A stretch of 64,000 nucleotides of DNA from Branchiostoma lanceolatum. Lineage: Eukaryota; Chordata; Leptocardii; Amphioxiformes; Branchiostomatidae. This document shows positions 28,653 to 38,155 of this stretch, piece after piece (the first letter of the stretch is position 1; the number at the start of each line of letters is the position of its first letter). The position numbers were made by a program, and so were the translations under genes. Under the pieces are notes generated by a model. That model did not search any database. It was not told the DNA's origin and saw only the letters and a program-made list of their open reading frames with translations. Location: NCBI RefSeq assembly GCF_035083965.1, contig NC_089722.1, forward strand, positions 25,855,081-25,919,080. The letters are read 5' to 3'.

Positions 28653-29183
28653 TCAAATCTTCGGTAAGTATTCTCCCTTTTTAATGTCATTGGTCTCGTC
28701 AAACCACACCCAAAACCCAGGAGTACGGGTGGGTCAATTTTGACAAGCTCCAGTGGCTGTAGGTAGTAGCTCCAGTACTGTGGACGTAACGTTAGATCGT
28801 TAAAAAACAATTTAGTTGTCAAGTTTCTCGGTGATTTATCTGTCAATGTGACTCAGTTCCTTCAGGGTCATGTGAGAACATAAAGCTGTTGAAGGTTGAA
28901 CGAAAAGTTTTCATTACTAGAAGACTCAAATGTAACTCTGAAATATTTTTCACAAGTTATTGTATGTACAGCAACAGGAAGCTAGGGAGTAATAGCAGCT
29001 GGTTTGTTGATGAATCCGGGAAAAGAAAAATCATGAAAAGTTGAGAGGTCGGAGAGAATTGACCCTGACTGCATTTTACCCAAGGGTGTGTAGACCTCAG
29101 ATAAGGTCGATTTTTTACTAAGGATTACTTACACCACGCTTAACGAATGTGTAAGCAAAGAAAGTAAGCTGGAAAAGGCAGCG

Positions 29184-29264
29184 ATGACGAAGTTTTGTTG
29201 CGTTATCCCGACAGTCGTTTTGCTCGTAATTGGTGGATTTATCATCTACTTCATGTACCTGTAG
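29184..29264 (+). CDS. Micropeptide mp2, single membrane segment, 26 aa
   Basis: Starts MTKFCC and continues as a membrane helix (VVLLVIGGFIIYFMYL) ending in aromatic residues at the very C-terminus. The shared MTKF start suggests a relationship to mp1 about 600 bp upstream. A donor (CTG|GTGAGTG) follows 42 nt after the stop, at 29307. With no charge after Lys3, the likely topology is a short N-terminus in the cytosol and the C-terminus ending in the bilayer. Function unknown. Confidence 0.55.
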   Translation: MTKFCCVIPTVVLLVIGGFIIYFMYL

Positions 29265-29764
29265 GGGTCCGAGACGCTCAGTTTGCAAGTCAATCTTTCT
29301 TAGCTGGTGAGTGAGGACTGTTGCAAAAGTTTTGAGTATAGAACGAGCATGTTGAATATGGGCGCCATTTTGAATTTTTTTTTTACCCGTCAAAAGCATT
29401 GGAGCATCGTCTATGATCTTTGGTACCCTTTCTGACTTTTTCACGGTTGATATGGCCTCTGGGACCTTTTCAGTCACAACCAAAATGGCAAGATCAAAAC
29501 AGAAATATTTGTTGGATTTTCAACTAACCAATAGCAGGACAAGATTCATATATAAGATATTTCCTACTTAAACTGTCTATTTTACCAAGGAGAACCTCCC
29601 TGATTAAGCTTATACCGACTTCATTTTTGTAAACGATATGTTTGGCTATGACCCGAAATGATTATATCATTTTTATGTCAACAGTCAATTACACTTTGAA
29701 AAGGCTGATCAGTAATTTATATGTTCACATCAATGGATCAAATTCTTTCTTTTGTTATAACGCA

Positions 29765-29854
29765 ATGTCCCGTAAGTTTCTCCCACGACTTCTGCACATC
29801 ACAATAGTGGCATATTTGAGCGCTGTGCTCTTCATATTGATTCCTGTGATGTAG
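29765..29854 (+). CDS. Possible micropeptide mp3, 29 aa
   Basis: MSRKFLPRLLH gives a positively charged N-terminus before a hydrophobic stretch (ITIVAYLSAVLFILIPVM). Caution: the hydrophobic part is encoded by a pyrimidine-rich tract that ends at its own TAG and could equally be the 3' splice site of the next exon, which carries mp4. If real, mp3 and mp4 would form a dicistronic exon with only 19 nt between them. The frame is also open upstream, to 29642. No paralogue found. Confidence 0.3.
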   Translation: MSRKFLPRLLHITIVAYLSAVLFILIPVM

Positions 29855-29873
29855 TTACGTGGAGGTTTCTACA

Positions 29874-29984
29874 ATGAAATTCGTGTGCTTTAAAGAACAA
29901 GACCGTGAAGCGCTTGTGACGAGCGGTGTGCTGTTCGTTACTTGTCTGTTTTGCTTGTGTATCCTCTATGTTTTCTTCGGCTGA
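29874..29984 (+). CDS. Micropeptide mp4, single membrane segment, 36 aa
   Basis: A charged N-terminal third (MKFVCFKEQDREALV) precedes a Cys-rich hydrophobic segment (VTCLFCLCILYVFFG). The DREAL motif and the Phe-Gly end resemble mp8 (RREAI and FLG), placing it loosely in the 29.9-32.9 kb group. The stop is followed by one base and then a strong donor (GAG|GTAAGT at 29986). Five cysteines in 36 residues is striking: either palmitoylation or disulfide linkage is possible, but this is speculation. Confidence 0.55.
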   Translation: MKFVCFKEQDREALVTSGVLFVTCLFCLCILYVFFG

Positions 29985-30204
29985 GGTAAGTTAGTGAAAT
30001 TAGTCGCCAATTACTTAATGCAGTTGTGCATTGTATGAGTGCATTTCATGAGAAACTGTTTCAAATGAGCATCGTTATCTAAAATGTTTTATGTGGAATA
30101 TTATAGTTCTTGCATACTTTTGTTAAAAAAAGCGTTTTGGGTTCATATATGTCAAAGCAATATAACCTCCTTGGTCAAAGTGTTATCACAGTTGTTCATA
30201 GACA

Positions 30205-30278
30205 GCATGGTTTCACGAATTCGTTCGTTGTCGTGCTTTTATCTTTCAAGTTCCTCATAGTGTCTGTACATTGACTGC
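30205..30278 (+). pseudogene. Decayed partial copy of mp6
   Basis: Aligns with the C-terminal half of mp6 (VVVLLSFKFLIVSVH then stop, against VVVILSFGFLILSAH) and is followed by the same donor context (CCCAA|GTAAGA). The segment that in mp6 holds the ATG is missing, and sequence between is shortened, so no start codon serves this frame. It is part of a tandem duplication (roughly 30045-30540 against 30705-31270). Confidence 0.6.
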
Positions 30279-30444
30279 GCCCAAGTAAGATTGTGATTAA
30301 AATCAGACCATCTGATTAAGTGATAATTATCTTTCTTAATCAGATATAGTCTTTGTGACGACACAGTACAGACAACAACCCAAATAATAAAACAGACTGG
30401 ATCAAATGTTCTTTTACCATCGCGATCTATTAGTCTTAATCGCA

Positions 30445-30531
30445 ATGTCACAGGAAAGAAGGGACTGTATTCTCCGTATTTTACTCTTTGGTTCAGTGGT
30501 TGGAGGACTACTTTACTTGCTTCTCGCATAG
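30445..30531 (+). CDS. Micropeptide mp5, single membrane segment, 28 aa
   Basis: MSQERRDCILR, then ILLFGSVVGGLLYLLLA. It is a clear paralogue of mp7: both share RILLFG, VVGG and LYLLLA while the N-terminal charged residues differ. An acceptor-like CTATTAG ends 12 nt upstream of the ATG. The stop is 6 nt before CACAAG|GTAAGA (donor at 30538). Topology by the positive-inside rule: charged N-terminus cytosolic, C-terminus within or just beyond the membrane. Conservation of the frame between two copies whose surroundings have diverged supports coding. Confidence 0.72.
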   Translation: MSQERRDCILRILLFGSVVGGLLYLLLA

Positions 30532-30853
30532 CACAAGGTAAGAAAATGCTTAGACTTTTTTGAGAACTATCTGAAAGAATCAATTCAATGCTCTTTTTTT
30601 AATGTACACTTTTCTGTAAAGCCTACTCAACTTGTGAAGTTGTTGTGGTGCGCTTGGAGAGTAGCGTCCTTGCACTGAAAACTTAAAGGTCATATGAATT
30701 TGACGTTTGTGAACCATTTCAAATGAGCATCGTTATCTAAATGTTTTATGTGGAATATTTGTTCTAACACACTTTTGTTCAAACAGCGTTTTAGGTTCAT
30801 ACATGTCAAAGTGTTATCACATTTGTTCATAGCTAAACAGGACTACCAGTACA

Positions 30854-30967
30854 ATGTTTTACATCGTAGACACGTACCAACAGACAGCATGGTTTCACCA
30901 AGGAGGTTTTATATATTTTGTTGTCGTGATTTTGTCTTTCGGGTTCCTGATACTGTCTGCACATTAA
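30854..30967 (+). CDS. Micropeptide mp6, single membrane segment, 37 aa
   Basis: The longest of the array. A polar N-terminal half with MFYIVDTYQQ and TAWFHQGG is followed by IYFVVVILSFGFLILSAH. A splice acceptor (AAACAG, exon from 30842) sits 12 nt upstream of the ATG, and a donor-like AA|GTAAGA follows 9 nt after the stop. A damaged paralogue lies at 30205-30278. Together with mp7 it forms a duplicated two-ORF unit; whether the two ORFs share a transcript cannot be told. Confidence 0.5.
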   Translation: MFYIVDTYQQTAWFHQGGFIYFVVVILSFGFLILSAH

Positions 30968-31170
30968 CCGGCCCAAGTAAGATTGTGATGAAAATCAGAC
31001 CATCTGATAAAGTGATAATTACCCTTTTTTAGTCAAATATAGTGATAATTAAGTCATAATTACCTTTTTAGTCAAATATAGTCTTTGTGACCACACATTA
31101 CAGACGAAACGAATAAAACAGACACTGGACCACATTTTGTTACCATTGCGAACTCTTAGTTTTGATCGCC

Positions 31171-31260
31171 ATGTCACACTTAGAGAAAATGAACTGTATT
31201 TTCCGTATTTTACTCTTTGGAATCGTAGTTGGAGGATTTCTTTATCTGCTTCTTGCATAG
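31171..31260 (+). CDS. Micropeptide mp7, single membrane segment, 29 aa
   Basis: MSHLEKMNCIFR, then ILLFGIVVGGFLYLLLA: paralogue of mp5 with one extra N-terminal residue. Acceptor CTCTTAG ends 11 nt before the ATG, as in mp5. The stop is 6 nt before CACAAG|GTGAGA. The GxxxGG-type small-residue patch in the helix (GIVVGG) is shared with mp5 and could mediate helix packing. Function unknown. Confidence 0.72.
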   Translation: MSHLEKMNCIFRILLFGIVVGGFLYLLLA

Positions 31261-31672
31261 CACAAGGTGAGAAAATGCCCATACTCTTCTTTTTTCAATA
31301 TTAAAAAGAAACACTTCAATACTCTTTTGATAACTAAGAAGATTCATTACCGTATTTGATCACTAGAACTCAAATCTGAAATATGTTATAATTGTTTAGA
31401 AAAATGACGTTGAAACCCCACGACAATGTACCCTTTTTGGTAGGCCTTCATCTCAATAGCCTAGTCAACTTGTGAAGTTGTTCTGACGCGCCGAATATCT
31501 GCTTGGGGTGTAGCGTCCTTGCACTAAAAACTCAGTAAAGGTCATGTGAATTTGTGACGTAGCAAGTTGTCCCCGAATCTCCGCCATGTTTTTTTCAGTT
31601 GTCAAATGTGAAGTGCGCTGAGTAAGACGTCTGTTGAAGTTCGCTGTTACCACTGGTCCCCAAACTAAGACC

Positions 31673-31771
31673 ATGCTCATACACTGTGACGCCGGGCGTC
31701 GAGAGGCCATCATCAAGATACTCTTCATGTGTTTAGTCTGCGGGGGCTTCTGTTATATGTTCCTCGGTTGA
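31673..31771 (+). CDS. Micropeptide mp8, single membrane segment, 32 aa
   Basis: MLIHCDAGRREAIIK, then ILFMCLVCGGFCYMFLG. The layout matches mp5 and mp7: a basic cluster, Ile-Leu, a Gly-Gly pair, an aromatic, and a small final residue, with extra cysteines. A strong acceptor (TTTTTTTCAG, exon from 31599) precedes it, and the stop is separated by one base from GAG|GTAAGT (donor 31773). The ORF is thus contained in one internal exon of about 174 nt. Confidence 0.65.
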   Translation: MLIHCDAGRREAIIKILFMCLVCGGFCYMFLG

Positions 31772-31772
31772 G

Positions 31773-32823
31773 GTAAGTGGGAAAGTCAAGGGAAATCGTC
31801 AGTCAGTCAACCTTAGTGAGACCAAGGAGGTTTAATCTATCAAACCTCTTTGGTGATACACAAGTAGCGTTCTGATGACTCGTGCTCTCGATCGTTGTAG
31901 CGCATGTTGTTAAGAAACCGAAGACGTAGCGAGTTCAGTGTCAAGTTTTTGACAGAACATTTTTTTGCTTTGGTAGTTGGTTTGATTTCTTCTTTCCCTA
32001 ACATACTTTTTTCATCGTAGAAAAAAAAGGTATAGCAGTCATCATGATGATTTTCAAGTAGCCACGGCTCGCGTTTTTGGCCAAGCACACCGGGTCATCC
32101 CTACTCTTCTCAATATAAGTGAGTTGGGTTCTTGTACGTGGGGGTTTGACGCTTGAGGCCTATGCCCGAAGCTCCCTCATACACGGGGCCGTCGGCTTTA
32201 CGTCACCATCCGAAATGATGAAATACGGCGATATTTGCTTGTAAGCGCAGGCGGTTTTGATACACTTAATTTGACACACGTAAAGCACGTTTTTAAATTC
32301 GAATTCTGCGTGTTCATAAACTGGTGTGTCTGTTGTTTTCATCTTGTGGGTGGGGTTTGGATGCCGTTGCTTAATTGGTTCATTCATGCATGCATGACCC
32401 CAAAACTATGCAGAAAAAAGAAGGGAATTCTTATCCACAGCTCATCAACTGGATCAGATATGAATTGATAGAGTACTTTGTAACAGGAAAGTATTTTTAA
32501 TCGTTAAACCTTTTAAGCAAAAATTCGGCCTAACGGCTACTGGTCGCGAAAACGTCAACGATAATCAAGGAGGTCTTAAGAAAAAAGTGCTTAACATTCT
32601 ACGGAAACAAAATAAGAAAAAAAAGCTTAACATTCAACGGAAACAAAATAATTCCTTACTAAACTCTAATAGCAGATGGCAGAATAGTCGATACAAAATC
32701 CCTCGCTTCATGAACTGAAAGATATTTGGCCCATTCTTCAAAACCAACCCAGAAAACCGGATGAGCAACTTTGACGCCTCCATAGGCTGACCCTCATTAC
32801 TTTCTCACAGACAACGCGGAGAA
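31773..32823. other. Spacer between mp8 and mp9
   Basis: No further ORF of the array type was found. A SINE fragment lies at 32095-32225. The remainder is AT-rich and includes a repeated AAAAGCTTAACATTC(A/T)ACGG motif around 32590-32650. Confidence 0.4.
32095..32225 (-). mobile_element. SINE body fragment
   Basis: On the minus strand it shows the same block as the SINE at 20.1 kb (TTTCGGATGG, ACGTAAAGCC, CCCCGTGTATGAG), ending with ACTTATATTGAG. The tRNA-like head is missing. Confidence 0.6.
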
Positions 32824-32913
32824 ATGGAGCATATGGGAAGGAAAGAGTGTATCGTGCGAGTGATTCTTGTCAGCGCTGTCATCGGGACATTCATTTTCGC
32901 CGTGCTCACGTAG
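32824..32913 (+). CDS. Micropeptide mp9, single membrane segment, 29 aa
   Basis: MEHMGRKECIVR, then VILVSAVIGTFIFAVLT. RKECIVR parallels RRDCILR of mp5, tying it to that group. Exon borders are unusually clear: acceptor TTTCTCACAG gives an exon from 32811, and TAGAG|GTACTG ends it at 32915, so a 105-nt exon carries the whole ORF with 13 nt before the start and 2 nt after the stop. A second in-frame Met (Met4) could also serve as start. Confidence 0.7.
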   Translation: MEHMGRKECIVRVILVSAVIGTFIFAVLT

Positions 32914-32915
32914 AG

Positions 32916-33948
32916 GTACTGTATGAGGAAAGCCATTCATTTCAGTTAGTTACGAGGCCAACCAAACTTGCAAATTGCCCAGGGGATTTGAGTCAGTACT
33001 ATACTGTAGTTTTCGTGCCATATGTTGTTGTACCTAGAGCTTTGTTCGTAGCTAGATTAGTGTTATGTTAACGTTCTTACGAATGATTACATCGATGTCA
33101 TCCCATCGACCTACGTTACCGTAACATATTTGATAAATTTCTACCGATTTGAAATAATGTTGCTGTTTCGTAATCAAGAAGTTTTTGTTGGCCTCTGACC
33201 CTCTGACCAAACCCCTTATTGTCCCCCCAGAACTAGAAGCAGTGATTGGTTGCCTTAAGGAGGTTCTAATTCATGCCTCTTTGGTTATCTGTTATCGTTC
33301 TACGGTATACAATGGTGACCCATATGCCCTTTGGCCATTAGAACTGGTTTTATCTGGATGTAGAGATGATATCTTTGCTGGAAGCCTTTATACACGGATA
33401 GTGCTTCAACTAAACTTACACACTTCAATACATTGTACTTCACAGATTCACTTTGCTATAATGTAAACAAAGTGGTACAATGTATCAACATATTAACGTT
33501 ATGATCATACTATGAGACCCTTATCAAAGGTGTAGATTTATTGGACTTGTGAGTACAGTTGCTTTGTATCTCACAGAATTTGGACATTTCTGCGACCCCG
33601 GATAACAAAAGTAATATGAAATCATGGTTGACAACTTGACACAGTGTGAGTTAATTATGTGGTATGTCGTAATTTGTGTTACTGTGATATATAAGATTAC
33701 AACACATCAGAAGTTAGTTCTATGATTATGCACATCACATTTACAATGTAGAAGAAAGGCTTCAACTGACCCGGACCATACATCTGCTGGTGATTGAACA
33801 ATTGGTACTATAAATGATTAAACAAGTAAGTAATAAGCAAAACCTTAGCTTCAGCATTGCTTGTAAATACAATTATGCTCCTCTTTCTAAATCTGCTTGG
33901 TATCAGCTGGTGTCTAAAGGCTATGCTTTTGCTCTTTTTGCATTACAG
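32916..33948. other. Spacer and upstream region of mp10
   Basis: AT-rich, no supported exon. GATATATAAGAT near 33687-33698 could be a TATA element for the mp10 gene, and the stretch after it resembles the mp11 upstream region (ACAAGTAAGTAATAAGCAAAACC against AATAACCAGCAAAACC). Confidence 0.35.
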
Positions 33949-33986
33949 AACTCCGCTTTTAACACAGATCAGCAGCTACAGTAAGC

Positions 33987-34076
33987 ATGAGCATTAACAA
34001 CCAGGTTGTCAACGTTTTCGCTGTCATTGCTGGAGTGGTGTTCGGCCTTTTCCTGGTCTCGATGGGCATGATATAA
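33987..34076 (+). CDS. Micropeptide mp10, single membrane segment, 29 aa
   Basis: MSINNQVVN, then a membrane helix (VFAVIAGVVFGLFLVSMGMI). First of the 34-46 kb group, defined by NNQ or LN(M/I) before the helix and a SMGM(I/V) or TMGMV end. An in-frame TAA nine codons upstream fixes the start. Exon 33949-34080: acceptor CATTACAG, donor ACAG|GTAGGT 4 nt after the stop. A (CA)n tract follows in the intron, and the 3' exon can be traced to 34694-35470. The N-terminus is uncharged apart from the amino group; Asn and Gln sit at the membrane face. Confidence 0.78.
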   Translation: MSINNQVVNVFAVIAGVVFGLFLVSMGMI

Positions 34077-34133
34077 ACAGGTAGGTCGCTTTCTTCCAAA
34101 ATCGCCAACACACACAATTGTAGATTTACGTGC

Positions 34134-34438
34134 ACATACACTGGCACACACAAACACACGCACACGCACACGCACACGCACACGCACACACACACACACA
34201 CACACGCACACACACACACGCACGCACGCACACAAACACACACAGACACACACACACACAGGCACACACACACGCACACACACACATACACGCGCACGCA
34301 CACACACACACACACACAAGCACACACACGTACACACAGGCGCACACACACAGGCACACACACACGCACACACATACACGCTCACACACACACACACAAA
34401 CACACACACACGTACACACACACGCACACACACACACA
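34134..34438. repeat. (CA)n-rich microsatellite
   Basis: Interrupted CA repeat with CG variants, immediately after the mp10 donor. The equivalent position after mp11 also carries a CA tract (37781-37912), so the repeat predates the duplication. Confidence 0.95.
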
Positions 34439-34693
34439 CTTGATACAAACACATGCACATATCAACCAACCAACTAGCCAACCGACTAATCAATTAGTCG
34501 GTAATACTAGTATGACATTTAGTTCATCATTTTCACAGTGCAGACTGCATTCCATTTTGTACCGCTTTCTTTCAGGAGAATGCTGACCTGGTAGACTCGA
34601 GCTAAATGGTATCAAAGGTTCAGTTGCAGGTTGTCTTTAGTTTCAGCCAGCCTCAATTTGTAAAGAGATTTTGTTTTTTGTTCCACACCTTAG

Positions 34694-35470
34694 GACAGCC
34701 GCATGTCACGCTAGGAGCTCGCAGGAAGGATGGACGGTAGCTACAGGCAGCGGGCTGGGCTATGGACACCAAACATCCAGCCATCACCTCCTCGGCGTGG
34801 TCGCAGCGACACCTACGGACTTCTGCAGGAGCTGCTGCGATGGTCGCCGACGAATTCAGAGCTGTTTCTTCGACATTGCCACCGTCGATGATTTGTAGAC
34901 ACCTACCATCAGTCCTGCCAGCCTACCAACTGTCGCTCTTCCGTTAATTTATCACAGCCAACCCTTCTCCACACTAACAAATGCGTGGTGGGACATACGC
35001 AATTGCTTTAAAGATTACACCTCTCGTGTCGCCATGTATCTTCCTTGTGATTCACCAAAGCTTTAGACTATAATGACGACATGATGACGTGAAATACATC
35101 TCTGTTTCTCGTCACGATGATGTCATCAGTCTTTGAGCTGTATAGTAGTCAGACTGTACCGTAATGATGACGTAAATTTTACCATGAGATTTTGTCATGA
35201 TATCGTATATGGTGGACTACACTCGACCAATACTTTGCATTGAATGATAGCCGCTCTTTTGTGCTCCGATTTCTTAGAGACCTCATGTCACTTTGACATA
35301 ATGTGTTTTATCCTGACATTGTGTCTAATGTAATCGTTTAGTCTTTATGAAGTTTCGAGCCTGATTGAAACGTGTTGTAGACTAACTCTACAGTCGTATT
35401 CACATCGTGTAAGCCACATGATTCGAGGTAAAGTTTTGACTGGTCTGTTGTTTCCTCTGGTGCAAATAAA
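34694..35470 (+). other. Predicted 3' UTR exon of the mp10 gene
   Basis: Begins after TTCCACACCTTAG and runs to AATAAA at 35465-35470. The mp11 and mp12 units have matching segments. It contains several TGACG/CGTCA motifs and complementary blocks (GATGAC with GTCATC, CGTGA with TCACG) that could fold as RNA. Frames in it (for example from GATGGTCGCCGACG) are not kept in all copies and it lies after the mp10 stop, so I treat it as untranslated. Confidence 0.6.
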
Positions 35471-36996
35471 GCAAACTAACACGCGAAAAACCGACTGTTT
35501 GAGTCCAGTTATATTTATCTTTAGCAGATAATATGTTAAGGCATTTTGTTTTAATTATAAAGCATGTGTATGAGTGAGTGAAAGGTGGTTTGATCGATGA
35601 GTAAGTTATTTGTTAAGTCATTGCATGCTATAAACAAACATACTGTGCATTGGAAGAATGCATCTAGTTTTCAAAAAGTACACCTGCAAACTGTAGATTG
35701 CATTGAAAACATGTGTTTTCTGCGCAGTGTCATAAACCATTGCAGAGTGGTTTAAAAACATGATAAAACTTCCAGTCCACATCTTAGCAGTTTTGACTAT
35801 CTACTGGGTTGGTTTCATAGTGTAGACCGAGACCAGTGATGACGCGAATTAGGTACAGTATAACGTTGTATTCGCTCCGACATGAACAACGTTTTGGGAG
35901 GTAAACATCTTCAGAAGAACGAACAGAACGATGCCAACATGCGTGTCCATAATGTAAGTTGTGGTAGGCCTAGGGTCTAGTCTATCTACCATTCCACCTA
36001 GACTCAGTCTCCTTGACATCCGTCGCATCAAACATGGATGATGTGCACATAATCGCATTCAAAACATCAGTACCAGCATTTATTTGCACGAAATCAAAAC
36101 ACGACTCCACAGAGGGGCCTCCGAGATCATGCCTGGAGCCAACACATCTGCTATCCCTTTTAGAGAAGGTGCCGGGGTTATTTCAACACGTCAAATGTTT
36201 CTCAGTATTCTCTGAAAACAAAAGACGTGTATTTGAAGTTGAATAGAATAGAGGACTAGTGTCATTTTGTAATAGAATGTAGATTATATAGCTACATGTA
36301 TATATATATATATATATAGGGAAGAGAGAAATTAACTGTTTAATCCTGTACAAAACTTATTTCCCTATTTCATAAACTAAAGTACTGCAGAAAATTCAAA
36401 TTTCTAATGCAACGATACAAACCGCCCAAATAGCACTCCTAATCAGGATGCGTCCGGAACCAAATAACTTAATTGTGCACTGATCGATCATTGCAGCCAT
36501 ACATTTTCATCACATTTAGAGCCTATAGCTATGCTCATGTTATTATAATCCACCATATAGATGAATAAAAACATGTGAATCTTTTTTTTCGGTGGCATAT
36601 ATGACGCCACGACATGACATGAAAATATTTCTCATGAATATAATGCAGATATCATTAAACCTTTGATAGCATTTCCATCTAATTACATGTATAGGCTTAC
36701 ACAATTATCCATGCAAAACGGCTGTTATTTTCTGTCCAGTTACGATTCGGTTGACGTCACTGGTCTAACCAGTCTTCAGACAAGTAGGAAGCTCGTATTT
36801 ACTACATTCTGGGGCATTTTCGTCTACACGGACTGTTCGCAGCATTGGCAGGTGAGACAAGAGGTAGACGTCTATATCAAGGTTGCTTTGAAAGAGTGTT
36901 TTGCGGCATTGAGTCCGCTTTTTTTTAGCTGTTAACAGTTCTTACTCTTCATCTTCTCCAAGAAAGGGCACAGAGCTAGAGGAAATCGCTGTCTGA

Positions 36997-37069
36997 GTGT
37001 CGTCTGTTTCAGTTCCAGGCTCTGCCTTGTTTGGTGAAGGTAGAGCCTGGAACTGAAACAGGATGACAC
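36997..37069. ncRNA. pre-miRNA-like hairpin (candidate)
   Basis: A stem of 24 pairs (TGTTTCAGTTCCAGGCTCT with AGAGCCTGGAACTGAAACA and beyond), with one G-U pair when read as plus-strand RNA and an 8-nt loop GTTTGGTG. It is extended outward by GTGTC(G/A)TC pairing past a small bulge, to about 73 nt. The size and shape suit a miRNA precursor. It could also be a tiny palindromic element. No flanking duplication was noticed. Confidence 0.3.
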
Positions 37070-37082
37070 AGGCTAGAGATAG

Positions 37083-37089
37083 GTATAAA
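37083..37089 (+). promoter_or_regulatory. TATA box candidate for mp11
   Basis: GGTATAAAAGCCC is a textbook TATA context about 550 bp upstream of the mp11 ORF exon. A transcript starting about 30 nt downstream would need one intron to reach the acceptor at 37599. Confidence 0.4.
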
Positions 37090-37635
37090 AGCCCCCAAAC
37101 GTGCATAAAACATCGACCCTACATCTGATTGAAGACTACCTTAAATCGCTGTCTTTCTCGGAACACGGTATTCCGTGATTACTGTCTAGTTAGATTAGAT
37201 TGACTTGAGAAGGCAATACCGTAACAGGTGCCGTCTGGTGTTTCCGGATTATTCATCAGATTTGGTTAGTTCAGAAAAGTAATCTATCAGAAAAACGGCA
37301 TTTAGTCAATCTTTTTAGTAATGTACTGATCTTACTCTTCGCCTTCTTCTTCGATACGGGAAGACAGAGAAACGCGGACCACAAACACGCGCAGAACATT
37401 AACGCTGACCCACATCCTGCATCTGCTTTGAGATCAAGCGTCTGGTACTAATTATTGATTAATCTTATTGATAATAACCAGCAAAACCATAGCTTCAGCA
37501 CTGCTTATGAATGTACACTTTAATTCTGCTTTTATCTTTACATCTGCTTGCAACCAGCTGGTGACCAGAGGCTATGCTTTTGCTCTTCTTGCATCACAGG
37601 ATTTTCTGTTGACGAAGTACAGCGGTACAGTAAAC

Positions 37636-37734
37636 ATGAAGTCACTGAGGATTAACAACCAGGCTGTCTGCTGTGTCGCTGTTCTTGTGGGGCTGATATT
37701 CAGCGGATTCCTGATTTCTATGGGCATGGTATAG
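37636..37734 (+). CDS. Micropeptide mp11, single membrane segment, 32 aa
   Basis: MKSLRINNQA, then VCCVAVLVGLIFSGFLISMG and MV. Paralogue of mp10 with a longer basic N-terminus (Lys2, Arg5). Exon 37600-37738: acceptor GCATCACAG, donor ACCG|GTAAAT 4 nt after the stop. The frame remains open upstream within the exon, so a few extra N-terminal residues from an earlier exon are not excluded. Between mp10 and mp11 I count 13 amino-acid-changing codons against 3 silent ones, nearly all exchanges among hydrophobic residues. Confidence 0.78.
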   Translation: MKSLRINNQAVCCVAVLVGLIFSGFLISMGMV

Positions 37735-37779
37735 ACCGGTAAATATCTTTCTTCCCAAATCTCAGACACACACAACTGT

Positions 37780-37780
<1 letters not shown>

Positions 37781-37840
<60 letters not shown>

Positions 37841-37858
37841 ACACACAGACACACACAA

Positions 37859-37909
<51 letters not shown>

Positions 37910-37912
37910 CAC
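37781..37912. repeat. (CA)n microsatellite
   Basis: Nearly pure CA repeat downstream of the mp11 donor, at the position homologous to the mp10 CA tract. Confidence 0.95.
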
Positions 37913-38155
37913 CTATGATGCAAAAACATACACATATCAACTAACTAACCAACCAACCAACCAACCAACCGACTAATCAATTAGCCAGTAATTAATAAAA
38001 CGGATATGACATTTTCTACCAGATGGACTTTTCCTTCCAGAGAATGCTGACCGGGTACTGGTGGACTCCGATATCAAAGGTTCAGTTACAGGTTGTCTTA
38101 AGTTTTAGCAAGCTCCAATTTGTAAAGAGATTTTGTTATTTGGTCCACACCTTAG

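Larger units (their letters stand above)
35480..37599. other. Spacer and promoter region upstream of mp11
   Basis: Holds a conserved block (36003-36180) that recurs near 39490 and 44600, a (TA)n tract (36299-36318), a perfect CRE TGACGTCA (36752-36759), a long hairpin (36997-37069) and a TATA box TATAAAA (37083-37089) that may drive mp11. The last is followed by CCGTAACAG|GTGCCG near 37229, a possible 5' exon end. Confidence 0.4.

Noticed and set aside
33959-34493. Long Cys/Val-rich frames on the minus strand and His/Thr frames on the plus strand
   Set aside because: They are the (CA)n microsatellite read in several frames.
37572-37940. Cys/Val-rich minus-strand frame of 122 codons
   Set aside because: Product of the CA repeat next to mp11.
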